Below, piece by piece: positions 38,906 through 51,800 of a stretch of 64,000 bases of DNA. This stretch comes from Terebella lapidaria. Taxonomy: Eukaryota > Annelida > Polychaeta > Terebellida > Terebellidae. Both the position numbers and the translations under genes were made by a program. The notes beneath the pieces were generated by a model. That model saw only the letters and a program-made list of their open reading frames with translations. It made no database searches and was not told where the DNA came from. The first letter of the stretch is position 1, and each line of letters starts with the position of its first letter. The DNA lies in the NCBI GenBank assembly GCA_949152475.1, contig OX424560.1, positions 21,267,106 through 21,331,105 of the forward strand, given 5' to 3'.

Positions 38906-41726
38906 ACCAACGGTATTGCTATTTGGTTGGAAGTTGGTTGACAAATACTAAATCACTGTGTCAGCATCAGAAAAAATATATCGGACATCATTGCCATTTA
39001 GTCAAAAATACCCACCAATATTAACAAAACTTTCCATGAATAAATGTTGTTTATTCATTTAATATCATTTGATAGAAATTGCCCATGCCCTGGACGTCGG
39101 GTAACTGTGTCGAGTTAGGTTGAGTTGTTTACAACAAAGTTCTCATCATATGAACCATATACCCCACCAATCGCCATACTATAGAGTATATATGTGTAAC
39201 TAGCTGGGTCGTCTTAACCTGGCTTATTCTAGATGGACAAACACGTCATGCACGCTGACACGTGCAGGCTTCGCTGCTGCAGGAAAAGAATGAGTAGGTG
39301 AATCAGTGCATGGTATAACTTTGAAGTTACAATTTCTTTAGTGCACGGAGAGTTGGAGAAAATAATAATCTATTATTTCATAATAATGCAATATAGTTAT
39401 TCATTTTCAGTGGCGAGAATTCATTTTTCATGCGATGAAAAAAGAAATATACTGCAAGATCTATTAATACTTGAAAAATCGTTTATCGAGTTGATGCTAG
39501 CCGAGAGAGACATAATAATATGCCTTGCCAACGATGCTCTTCATCGTATCACAGATCACAGAAGACCCCAAGACCACGTCTGTTTCACGTGCTCTGATGA
39601 GAGGTCTCTATTTTGCCATGTGATGCTCTCTATCTTACAGTGCTCGGAAAGGGTATAGCATAATTGTTGGCTCAAATTGACCTCAAACTACATGTTGTAT
39701 GTTAATTGCATATTTCATGTCAGACACAATATAATAGGCACTTCTTGAAAATATGCATGATTGTAGTGGAGTATATATATATATAGATAGACATATAGTA
39801 GGGTGCTGATGTTCAGTGTTTAAATTAACCACACCTATATGAGATGGAATAGAACCCGAAAATCCCTTAAAAACACTGGTCTCTTGATAGTTTCGCTACT
39901 AGTAAAAGACTGGACACCAGTGATTTAGACATGATATATTTTTGTATTCATGTATTGGCTGAACCCATGCAATCTTCACAGTGTGCCATTTATGGAAGCC
40001 TAGGAAAGTGTACAAAAGCTGAACCTCAGAATATTTGATACGCAAGGGATCATTTGGTAGGTTGTGTTCCAGAGATGCTGTATGCCTCAGACCACTAACA
40101 GTTACATTTTGTTTAGACAACTAGAAGAAAGATGTTGGAGGTATCAGAATGGTCACATTTGATAATTATTTTGACAGTGTGGTGAAGAATGACAAAATAT
40201 TTATCACACGCATCTCAAAGTTAAGGTGTGCAATAATATAATAAGGTTTTAAAACATTTTTCATGGCATATGCCAAGTTAACATTATAGCAGATCATAAT
40301 GTTGCCTGTCTGGTGTGGTGATGACAATAACCTTCAAATTCCAGATGTGTATATTTCCCGAATTCTTATGGTCAAGCCAATTATATTTCAAGAAAACAAC
40401 CCTTGGATTTACATGCCCTGGGAAACTTTGACATTGAGTTCATTTTGTAACAAATAGCATCTTTGCATGGATTATGCCTAATGCCCTCCTCCACAGTACA
40501 TCTTTGATCAGAACTTCAAACATACACACCAAAGTCAGCATACGCATTCATTGTCATTGATAATTTATATCAAAGCATTTACATCATAACATTTATATAA
40601 CATAAGTCTCAAAAATATGGGTTTATTCAAATCAAAACTGCTCCATAATGCGAACAAATTTACGAGTAAACTATATATTGAAGATTATAATTTTGCCCGT
40701 TTGTATTTGTATACATGTAATAAAAAGAAAGCCTTCTTTAGAAGTAGCACAATGTTGTTTCCGCCACATTTTACTTAATAGAATAGGAAGCACTTCATAC
40801 TGACACTCACAGTGTATGGTGAGAAATCTTTTATCTGCAGTTCATAAATGCAGTAATGGCCACAATAGTTGTGTGTTTGGAACTTGCCTGTACTTGCACT
40901 ATCGCATATGAGAAAAAACACTGGGTTTGCTTTCAGTGTCATCACGTAGTAAATATTCGTTTTACACTGCACGAAATGTATGTAGGACATATGTAGTGTT
41001 ATATTCTGAACCAAGTCTTATGCTTTCGGCATAATGTATTAATACATGTAGGACATATCGACTTGACATGATTTGTATATTCATATTTGCTAAGATAATC
41101 AGATATGTTACCAGGTACGAAAGCAAAACATGCCTTAAATTGATCAGATACTAGTGAATGTTTCGGTGGTGTTGATGCCCAAATGAGGGAAAAATAGAGC
41201 CATTTAGAGACAAATTCTTGCATTGAGATGTACATAAACTCAATTTAATCTAGAGGAACGCACATGTATATGTCATAAATAATAACAACTGAGGATGCTC
41301 TGTGATATAATTTACCATCATATGATGCATATAACTCGTTCATCTAGTGCTGCAGTTACACTAACACAACAATTTACCAAACATTTATTATGTTTTAAGT
41401 TTGTTTTGTATTTTTGTGTTTTTACTGTGTATACGTTTCTGTGTGGGTCTGTGTGGACAGATGTCAAGCAAAGCAAAATACTACTACTAGCTGTTGTGAT
41501 TGTGACCTGTTGATCTGTGAAGGACCGATTTTCATATGCTCGAGTATGTGACCTTATATCTTGTTTTGAAACAGTATGTTTTATCCAGCTCCGTATCGAA
41601 TATAAAAGTAATTATATGTTTAAATATCAACAGGTCTCCTGGTCGCCACCCCTTCGGCCAAAAATGCATTATGATTCATGTCTGTAAGCATCGAGCGTTT
41701 GTTCTCTTTTACTCCATTGTGTCATC

Positions 41727-41851
41727 GGCCCAAGTATCATACCCTGCGCCTTAATACTACTCGTCCACTAAATGAGTGCAATTTAATCCGTCTGTCACCT
41801 TTTTAATCCATATTGAATATAGAGGAAGGCGCAGTGTATGGTACTTGGGCC
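41727..41851. mobile_element. hAT-like MITE, 125 bp, intact 8 bp target duplication
   Basis: GTGTCATC occurs at 41,719-41,726 and again at 41,852-41,859. Between them the element begins GGCCCAAGTATCATACCCTG, and its end is the reverse complement over about 27 bases with few mismatches. Sister units B and C read uninterrupted at this point (about 27,590 and 36,325). Length and target size suit a non-autonomous hAT-type element. Confidence 0.85.
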
Positions 41852-43214
41852 GTGTCATCTATGTGACGATAGGTGCGTCTCACTTCCTATCCCTCCAAAC
41901 CCCCCACTCTATTGTTCCTTGAAGATACCCATGATGTAAAAGGGAGCTTGGGGCGAGCAACAGCTGGGTAATCAAGTAGTCCCTAAGAACATCAACCAGG
42001 ATTGGAATCCTCCTTATCTGGGGATGATATTAGTCTAGACATGTCAACAGATGGCCCGGGTCAGTAAGTAATAAGGTTGTTAGATATCCTCTGGAGATTT
42101 TATTCACGAAGTGGGTTATCCATTTTTGATAGTGGCCTTCCCCTTGTTCACTTTTGTCTGACCCTGTGATGGATTGTGCGGTATGATCCACATGACAGTG
42201 GAGAGATGCTGCAAATTGTTACAAATCACAATATTGCAGAGATGAACATTTATGTGATACTGACAAACCAATTAGAGTAATTTATGTTTGTGTTGTGTTG
42301 TTTTGATAAATGTGATTCTCAACTTATAACAATGTATCAATCCTGAAAAGTATATTTCATATATGTCCACGAATTGTTCTACATTGTGAAGATCCAACAC
42401 CGTGAAGCTTGTCCGTATACCAATTCAACAGAAATAAGAAGTGGCTTTCGTTTAGATCAATTGAATCACGATAATTGCCATTTTCTCACATATCTATAAA
42501 AAACATTGAAAGTTGTAGTATGGTCATGTTCATGAATATTATTCAATGAATCAGTCAATCAACCAATTAGGACATAGGATTAGGAAATGTAACATAGGAA
42601 CATAAAATAACGATTTATTCTGAAAAAAAAGTAATATGCATAAATACCTATAGTGCATCGAGCTTTCATTTATCATGTTTATAATCAAAGGAAACCAAAG
42701 TGTCAGTATACTGTGCTACGAATCTTTTCTTGCACCTAATTTTCATACTTGTGAGTACCGTAATGTTTAGGTAATTATTCTTTCAGACCGTATACATAGT
42801 CCAGCTGATGTTGAATCCACTTGACCCTAGAGGTCTTTTTGCAACTCCAGGAGATCAAACGAATGGCCAATGCACATAATCAATAACTTTATATCGTGAC
42901 TCTATTGATTTGATGACTGTGAAGTGACTATATTGATTTGATGCCACATACGTATATAATCACTAGTTTGGTTTTAATATATAGTAAATGAGCATTGTAT
43001 TCGATGAATCAATCATCAAGGTGCGACTGCTATCTACATGTATATACACATTAAGATGTGTGGCTTGAATTACATACACTTCGTCCGAGGTGAGTGAAAA
43101 TCAAGTTGACCATTGATGTGTGTATAATGTTTTTTTTTTATTCCAGTGTATTTGACGGTCATGTCATAATTCAAAACATATACAATGCCAAACATTCATC
43201 GCACCCTGTAAGCT

Positions 43215-45440
43215 GGAGAGTTGGACCTTGGTTTAAAGTTCGGCGGATACTATGGATTTGCGATCGTCGCGCCGCGTCTGCATCCGCAGATACTTTCTCG
43301 TGAACGTGCTACAGCTTGCAAATCTGAACCAATTTTGATATTTTATAGGGACACCAATCGATATTGGTTGCCATAGCAACCAAATTGGTCGATTGGCGAC
43401 ACATTGTGTGCTCAAATTAGCTTGTTTACCACACATGGCTTGTGAGCGCCCTACAGGTGGGAGTTTTCGACAAATGATAATGAAATCGCACACGCTCGAT
43501 GAGAAAGACAGTCACACAAAATCTGATGTTTTTCAGAATGATCACGTAAATAGTAATTAGTCAGCAGGGTAACTTATTACGACCATCGAAATACCCACTT
43601 TGACACATGTGATCACTCCAATACCCTGTACTATGAAGGCGAATGGCACTGGATTCTTGTTCAGAATAGACAACTGATGATTTTGGTGAAAATAAAACAA
43701 TATTACCGAATGAGTTAACATTAGTCTTACTAGTTAGGTCTATTATTGACCAAAATAAAAATAGTTAAGACAAAAAAACATTTATTATTGGGCTCAACAA
43801 GGGAAAGGTCTTGTTCAGTAGAGATTTCATGGCTGTAACTGGATAAGTTAACATCAGTCTTATTGTTGTATCCCCTGAACAAAGTTCGGCGGATACTATG
43901 GATTTGCGATCATCACGCCGCGTCTGCGTCCGCAGACACTTTCTTGTGAACGTGCTGCAGCTTGCAAATCTGAACCAATTTTGATAATATTTTATAGGGA
44001 CATGTCTTATGGTAAGATCCCGACACCAATCGATTTTGGTTGTCATAGCAAACAAATTGGTCGATTGGCGACACATTTTGTGCTCAAATTAGCCTGTTTA
44101 ACACACATGGCTTGTGAACGCCCTATAGGTGGGAGTTTTCGATGAATGATGTTGAAATCGCACAGGCTCGATGAGAAATACCATCACACAAAACCTGTTG
44201 TTTTTCAGAATCATCAAGTAAATATTAATTAGTTAATGTAGTCCGCTACAAACAGGGAGGTAGCGAAAAGTCAAAACTTTAAACTTATATCTTGAATATT
44301 ATTTCTCCAAAATAACATATTTTATAGAGTAACTGATCAGCATTCTAATACTGAAAAGAAAATAGGGGGTCACCGTGCTGGTTTCTTCGACATATTCGAT
44401 CAAAAATCACCAACATTTGCTAAAATGACTTAATTTATGGTATTTTTACACATTTTTTTGCCCATATTCACATCTTGTATCTTGTTTTCCAAGAGAACGG
44501 ATACGGTGACCCCCTACTTTCTTTTCAGTTTTAGGATGCTGTATCAGTTACTCTATAAAATATATCATTTTGAAGCTCTAGATTTTGTTAATACAGTCAT
44601 TTATTTTGAAAAACTCTTTGACGCCCTCCCCTCACTGTTTGGAGCGGACTACCTTAACAGGTTTACTTTTTACGACCATTAAAATACCTATTTTGACATA
44701 TGTGATCACTCCAATAACCTGTACTATGAAAGCGAATGGCACTGGATTCTTGTTCAGAATAGAGAATTCAGAATATGCTTTTGGCGAAAACTAAACAATA
44801 TTACTGAATAAGTTAACATTAGTTTCACTAGTTAAGTCTATTGTTGACCAAAATAAAAATAGTTAAGACAAGAAACATTTATTGTTGAGCTCAACAAGGT
44901 AAAGGTCTTGTCCAGTAGAAATTTCATGGCTGTAACTGGATAAGTTAACATCAGTCTTATTTTGCATCCCCCGAACAAAGTTCGGGGATACTATGGATTT
45001 TCGATCACCGCGCCAAGTTAACATCAGTTTCACTAGTTAAGTCTATTATTGATCACAATAAAAAAAATTTAAACATGAAACATTCATTATTGGGCTCAAC
45101 AAGGTAAAGGTTTTGTTCATTAGAGATTTCATGGCTGTACATATAATGTTGCGGGATTGAGCAAGGTTTCGCAATCCATTCCTATGACCAGCTTCTGGAA
45201 AGTATTTGGTAAGAAAAAAATAAGTTATTGAATATTTTAGTTGTTATGAGTGTTACTGCATGGAATAGAAATAGTTAAGGTCCGGAATACTGTTAAGGTC
45301 CGCAATACTGATATCGATGAAACACACTGCTCTGGCAGTATGATATTTTGTTTGAATTAACATATTTTGGGCAACAGGGATGATAGGGCCACAGGGGGAT
45401 ACACCCACGCGGTCGTTGGCGACCGAATCGTCTAGTTCAC
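43215..45440. repeat. Tandemly arranged dispersed repeat inserted in unit D
   Basis: GTTCGGCGGATACTATGG-type starts occur at about 43,238, 43,883 and (diverged, GTTCGGGGATAC) 44,979. Each is followed by a block with CGTGAACGTGCT and CCAATTTTGATA, or by one with GGCACTGGATTCTTGTTCAG and GTTAACAT. The first period is about 645 bases; the second is about 1,096, of which 417 is a later MITE. The right edge carries GGGGGATACACCC and GCGACCGAATCG near 45,400. No protein was recognised. Confidence 0.7.
44237..44653. mobile_element. piggyBac-like MITE with TTAA target, 417 bp
   Basis: TTAA lies at 44,233-44,236 and at 44,654-44,657. The element starts TGTAGTCCGCTACAAACAGG and ends with the near reverse complement. 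A second inverted pair deeper inside (AGAGTAACTGAT, AAAATAGGGGGTCACCG) makes it strongly fold-back. The sister copy of the host repeat near 43,556-43,580 reads ATTAGTCAGCAGGG with no insertion. TTAA targets are the hallmark of piggyBac elements. The 81-codon frame inside is incidental. Confidence 0.82.
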
Positions 45441-46614
45441 GTAGATATATACAGCGTCGGATGCCATTTGATTACAGGTATTATGCCGGTGATATTATTG
45501 CCATACAATTCATGGGACACCATTGATATTTTGGTTGAGAGTTGGTTGTCGAATAGGAAACCACTGTATACATTGTACATCACGTCATACTAGAAAAATA
45601 TATGTGATATCATTGCCATTTTATCAAAGGCAGCCACCATATTTAATTTTATTTAATCTTTATTGTTTGATAAATATAACCCGTGCCTAGACGTAGGCTA
45701 AGTACGTCGAGTTATGTGGAGTTGAGTTTTTTTTCATATACACCATATGCACAACTAGCTTCCATAGCAGTTAACTAGCTGGGTCGTCCTAACCTGGCTA
45801 ATTATGGATGGACAAACATGTCGTGCATACAGACACGTGCCCGCTTCGCCACAGCAAGGGATAAGTTGAGTGGGCGAATCAGTGTGGATAGTATATCCTT
45901 GAGGTTTATAATTTCTCTAGTGCGCGAGGAATCGGTGTAACTAATGTTTTCATGAAGAAAAAAAATTCATCCACCTGATATTCAAGATAACGCTGGTAAA
46001 TAATTAATTAGCGCGATTTAAAAAGTTATACATCAATGTTTAAACTGCAATTTAGTGAACATATCTATTGCTACTTAAACGTTAATATCGTTTCATTATT
46101 CGGCGTTTGATGAGTAATATTTATAAAACAATATTCGCTACTCCCATGCCAGTGGATGGGACGCCAGGATCTCAGTTATAACATACATGTAGATGAGCGA
46201 AGCATTCGAGAACACGTCAGATTCACATGCTTTGATGATAGGTTTCACCTTGTTTGGGCCGTTCGAGACTACGTCAGTGTCACATGCTCTAATGATAGGT
46301 GCCACATTTTTTTGGCCGCATGATGCCCGCTTTTTAGCAAGAAGCTTTCGGAAATACCATAGCATAATTATAGTTTCAAAATGATTTGCAACTATGTTAA
46401 TTGCATATTTCATGATGTCAAATACGGGGAAAAAAACGTTAGGTTTTTTTTTAAAACATGCGTACAGATGACAGACTCATGCCAACAAAGGTATGGTGTT
46501 GATTTCAATGTTTACAATAACCACACCTATATTAGATGTCAAGTACTTCACCTTGACAGATCCTAGAACCCAGAAGACCCTTCAAACTAAATGTATATCA
46601 AAGAGAAAACCTTT

Positions 46615-46882
46615 TCATGCGCAAATAGTATAGACGAAGACAACACAGAGTGGCGTGTAAAAAAAGTACTAATGTGGGCGCGCTGTCATTCGCATAAGCG
46701 CCCATGTATTTTACCACATCCAGGGTGAAAAGCCACAATAATGGGAGTTGTCACTTTGAGTTGATATGCAAGTTTTGAGCTGTCACAAAAGTATTACGAA
46801 ATGAGAATGGCTAAAAGATGTACATCTTTTATGTGTGTTTGTGTGCTGAACAGTGTGTACTTGTAAATAAATGAATAAACAA
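46615..46882 (+). repeat. SINE-length dispersed repeat, copy 2
   Basis: This is the close match to 37,731-37,992. It lies just outside the end of unit D and is the last repeat before the less AT-rich flank of the receptor gene. Confidence 0.7.
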
Positions 46883-48879
46883 AGTGCGCATGCGCGGCAA
46901 TACGCGCCTGATGAATAGTTTAATTGAAATAACCTTTCCACACTTGTCACCTGGGTAAGACGATCATAAATAAATATAACAAGGCGTCTTGAAGGATTAG
47001 CCGTGATCGATTGAAATAGAAAAGACGAGAGACAGCCGCACTGCTGAGCGCGTGCTCAAGTGCGAATTCGCACGGTCGTAAATTGAGGCGGCGCTAAAGT
47101 GTCTTGACGGATGACGACAGCGTATTCCTATCATTGAACTTCGAACCACATGGATATATAATATACAGCCTTGGTGTTCAAATATATCAACCTCTGACAA
47201 ACAATTGAGATGTAGCTATTTATAAAGCTACTTTTAGCTGGTTGCTACATCAGTGAAATTTCGACCGCCTTCGAACGTTCCGACCTTCATTATTGTTTTT
47301 TTTATATATTCTAAATTCGGTTCGTTCGTGGTAATTAATTTTGGTTTGATTGAGACAAAATCTTCCAATCATTTAGAACGGAACAAACTCGTCTTCGCCA
47401 GACGGTGGGAGCGTAATTAGATAGTCGCATTGATCAAGGTCTCTGCAAGGTTTCAGCGTGGGCGAGCTGCGACTTTGCTTCTTCACTCGCAACATATGAT
47501 CTGGATAAAATACAGGAGCAACTGTCCAAGACAAATATCTGTCAACGCAGATGCCATCGCAAATGGGGCTTAATGCATCAACTTGTCAAAAGAAAAAAAA
47601 TATTGTCGGCTGATCCAATTTGATCGGTTTTAACACGCATGGTCGCGGTCACCGCTAATTGAAAGTTCCACGCAGTTTCACAGTAACACATATATATGTC
47701 AATGATGTGATGAGGTTGACACCATTTGCTATGTTTACGTTCTCAAGGGGATGATTCTGCGAATGCGATCACCGATCGTCCAAGACAAAATCAACAAAAT
47801 GTACCACGGTCACAACACGACTCGACGTCACGCGATATACGTGGTACTCCTTGTGATGGGCGCTGGTCACGTCGCATCCTCCCCTGCGCATATCTCCACC
47901 AGAGGCGGAGTCCTCTCAACGCCTGCTGGAGCCGTCTGCTAAGAGTTGGACCGTCACTTGGACGCTGTCCTCCCTCCCGATGAATGCAGCCCGCAAACAA
48001 CAAATCAGAATGCTCGAGCGCCAGTTAGTTGGTGATTCGCGGGCTGCTAGACTGTAGTGCGAAAGCGAACACAGCGGAAGTAATTGCAATGGGAAATAAC
48101 GCTTAAGCAAACAACAAACATGCTCCGCAGCGGATCAAGTATGATTTATTGAGCGTGGAAAGTGAGGCTTGACAAGATAATCAATGTGCGGCAACAAGAC
48201 AGGAATCTACAAATAAGCGCGGTGTCGTATAACTATTTGACACTTGGGGCTCATCAGAATCCCGACTGGAACTCAATAAAACGGGGGAATGAGAACAGGC
48301 AGTGTTATGTGTCTGCTTGTGAGAGAACCAGCTGCGCTACTTAATGAACAGTAATGATACTCGAAAGGATTTCAAATTGGACATTTCTGCACGTTTGAAG
48401 GTAATTTCTTAACTTATCGCAATACGTTTTGTGACATTTCTCAAGTCGTTTATTAAATGGTTCGGAAACATTCACAATTCAATTGTAAATCCAGAATCGA
48501 AAATACCCTTTGCTAATAAATTTCTAGCGGTAGCATATACCGTGAGGAATAACAATGATATTATATATTCAGTGAATGAGAACTTGTCTTTCCTGGTGAC
48601 GAAAACATCATGCAACCAAACACTTGGTCATGCGTTTGTTTTCTTCAAACTACTGAGGTATGATTAATGTTAATGATTGGCAATTTATTCCCCCCCCCCC
48701 TCTCATATTCGATAATCATCCACGCAATACCTGTATATTTAATAACTCAACGCAAATAATGTCACAAGATTATTAACCTAGAACTGTATTCACTCACATA
48801 TTTCTTCTATTCCTCAGCACGATATCAACCATATATATTGTTATAATTACAATTTAGTGTAAAATTTGATTTATTGCAG
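46883..48879 (+). promoter_or_regulatory. Upstream flank of the receptor gene; possible promoter and 5' leader
   Basis: This is visibly richer in G+C and in CpG than the repeats to its left, especially at about 47,020-47,110 and 47,740-48,100. It has no copy elsewhere in the window, so it is probably single-copy DNA. A frame from the ATG at 47,799 to 47,942 encodes a basic start followed by a hydrophobic run (AIYVVLLVMG), which looks like a signal peptide. However, no good donor site joins it in frame to the receptor exon. A polypyrimidine tract and TTGCAG directly precede the receptor ATG at 48,880, so one or more 5' exons may lie here. No TATA box was assigned. Confidence 0.35.
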
Positions 48880-51800
48880 ATGTTGATTTTTGCCGCTTTA
48901 CTGACGTTGCCTGTTGGTGAAACACTCTTTTGTCGAGACAGCTGGATACATAGTATGCCTTTTGAGGAGTTTGCCGCCTACTCCTGTTCAAAGTGTTTCA
49001 TTCAAGTGTTCATGAACGAGAAAAACTTGAAGATACAGTTTCCACCGAGTTATCCCTACCTACTCTACAGTAACTTGAGCGATCCAGCCGCACCCGTGTT
49101 CTTCCCCGACGCAGAAGATCAGAATTCTTTGGTGTGCGCCCATTCTTTAAATGATGATGAATGCACGATGTGGAAGGATTGCTGTCGGGCAGCAAAACGA
49201 TGCTGTGTCGAGGAACAAAATGAAGGAAATCCAGGTAAATGGACCATTGACATGCCAGAAAGTGATCAATCTCAACAACATGGAGGGAAAATAATACACA
49301 TCTCACCAAACCGTATGACAACGGAGTCGGCGAGGCAATACCTGTAGCAATCTTAGAAGAACGGGCATTGTTAAATATTAATACATTGTGATGTGTTTTG
49401 ATTGCAGGTAAACATGGATACTGCCCAACCACGTGGGATGGTATATCATGCTGGAAATCAACCCCTGGTGGCCAAAAAGAAACGCAACCATGTCCCACGT
49501 ATTACGTCATAGACCACGTGACATGGACATCACGTGAGCTGTTTTGGTCCTTTTGTTGTCACTTCATCAACAATAAGCTCACACTATCTATTTAGATACA
49601 CATCAGTACTGTTTTATATTGTTAGCACTACATCGTTCTTTATAACACCGTTCATTACCAAACAGCGCAAGTGATCAGACATTGTGAACATGGTGGATAC
49701 TGGCAGACTCATAATATCACCATGCAAGAATACTCGGATTATGGCGAATGTTTCGATGTCTCGGTATGTCAGTAAAGACCAGCTCTTTGATTTATAGATA
49801 AAATTAATTTGCACATAAATGCACAAGGTACATGATGAATGTTGATCAGACAGATTAGCGTTGTAATCTCAATAGCAATGTTATATCATTACCATTGCGA
49901 CCGATCTCTATGGTAAACTATACTCTCAGATGTTATCTTTTTATTCCAGCCTAATTTGCGGATCCTCCGTATCAGCTTGATCGTGGATTTTATTGGGAAC
50001 GGCACGAGTCTACTATTCCTCGTAATTGCAATAATAGTCGTACTTAGTTTTAGGTAGGTACGTACAACTGAGGTTACATCTACATGTAGAAAAGACTCCT
50101 TTAGTTAGGATTTAATGTTCATTTCAGAACCGAGCACAAACTGTAGGGACTGATACGATGCGAGTATACGAATAACACTGACTTTTCAGACATCATGTCT
50201 GGAAATAAGGACTAGACTCAATCGTAAAACATCGAATATTCAATTAAAAGGAGTAGAAAGCCACGTCGATCTCTCCCATTTAATATGGTGGTGACTCCCA
50301 ACCCCCTGAGAAACTCATTAATATTTTTGTTAATCGAGCATCACATGCGTGTCTTTTTTCCTAGGGAACTGCGTGTGGAACTAACACAGCGTACTGGTCT
50401 GAAACTTCACTTCAGCTTGTTCATTTCCCTTCTTTGTACATCATCATTTAACATTGCATTCCATTCGGTATTCTATGACGCATTTACAAGCCTGAATCCG
50501 ATATACGAAGACAATACGGTGAGTGAACTCTTATTCAAATGTCGTACCTTAAGTACAACATCACTCAAACAACACAGAATAAAATACTATCTCAACCGAA
50601 CTCCATTCTGCACCAAAGGCTTTTGTTATTTCAGTAATCACCATGTACATTAGTGCACACAGTATAATTTCCTTGCAAACTGGAAAATCAAATGATCATT
50701 ACGTTGTAGTTTAAACAAAATAAACGTGAATGTATTTGAAGTATATCAACGAAGAAGGGTTCAATTGTATTGCTTTCAGGTATGGTGCCGTGCCTTACAT
50801 ATCCTGACAAAATACTTCAAGAGCACAACATACATGTGTATGTTCTGTGAGGGATTGTTTCTCTATAGAAGAATATCCCAAGTGATGCAGATTGGTGTAC
50901 ACGACTCCATCGTCAAATATTTGCTCATCAGCTGGGGTAGGATACGCAACATCACCATTATTCCGATCAATCATTCAAGTAATAGACAGCTCGGCTTTAG
51001 CAACAATAGCAAGACAGCTCGGCGTCAAGCTTCTACTTCACAATTCAATAGAAAATCTACATGTATACCCAAGTGGTGTGGGTGTATCCAAATTCCATCA
51101 GTTACCATTATGTCCTCGCTCAAAATACATTCCCATTCTCTATTGTGTATTTTCAGTGTTACCATTCATAATCATGACGGTCTATGTAATAGTTATGGTA
51201 CTTACTGGGCACAACAAAAAGTAAGTGAACCTGTTGCATAATTAATTCACCCATTCCATAATGGCGGTGAAAAACATAGCCTATTAGTGTAGAGTTAACA
51301 TAAGAGTAATGTAACATGTAACATTAGTAATAAGTTATTAAATTATTCGATAAAACTCGTTTAAAGATCACTGGTATTATGCTATCGTAATGTAACGTGA
51401 AGCGCTGTTTATTATTACATGCATCATGGATAGTTCGACAAGACTAAATTAATTCGAATATAATATTTCATATGGCATCATATTCCAATGTTGAAGGTGC
51501 TGGATGGATGAGGAAGGTCCGAGTAGTTATGAGTTTATACACATGGTCCCCAATCTATGTAGTCTCGTGGTAGGTTTTCCTTCCCCAGTAGTTATTATTT
51601 GTACAATTCGTACTTTGTCCCCAATCTAGTTTCTTGAAATTTGTAATAAGCGTGTAGCAGAGTTCAACAACACAACATTGTTCTTCTATTTTCAGTGTAA
51701 TCTGGGGTTTCTGATAAGCATACAATACATGCTTTGTACCAAGATGAGATCGGATACTTCGGATCGACGTATAGAGGTACTCAGGTAAGGAATAAAAACC

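Larger units (their letters stand above)
34362..40071. repeat. Second-series repeat unit C
   Basis: Landmarks are in the same order as in units A, B and D. Modules are at about 35,030-35,200 and 36,300-36,540. Private insertions lie at 36,058, about 37,731 and 38,814. The 105-codon frame at 39,341 aligns with the 1,073 bp unit of the array and is not conserved as protein. No gene was recognised. Confidence 0.7.
40072..46560. repeat. Second-series repeat unit D
   Basis: This is the last unit of the series, with landmarks as in A-C. The GAAGCACTTCAT-type module is at 40,735-40,915 and the CAAGTAGTCCCTAAG module at 41,880-42,060. It is interrupted by a MITE at 41,727 and by about 2.2 kb of other repeats at 43,215-45,440. 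No gene was recognised. Confidence 0.7.

Noticed and set aside
47726..48110. Overlapping frames on both strands in the CpG-rich block
   Set aside because: Fewer stops are expected in G+C-richer sequence, and no frame has domain evidence or splices cleanly to the receptor. Only the hydrophobic frame at 47,799 was kept as a weak candidate leader.
51006..51156. Continuous open frame upstream of helix 4 of the receptor (50,892-51,224)
   Set aside because: Reading through would place unrelated sequence inside helix 4. A GTAGGA donor at 50,937 and a TTTTCAG acceptor ending at 51,156 give the expected W..P helix in the correct phase.
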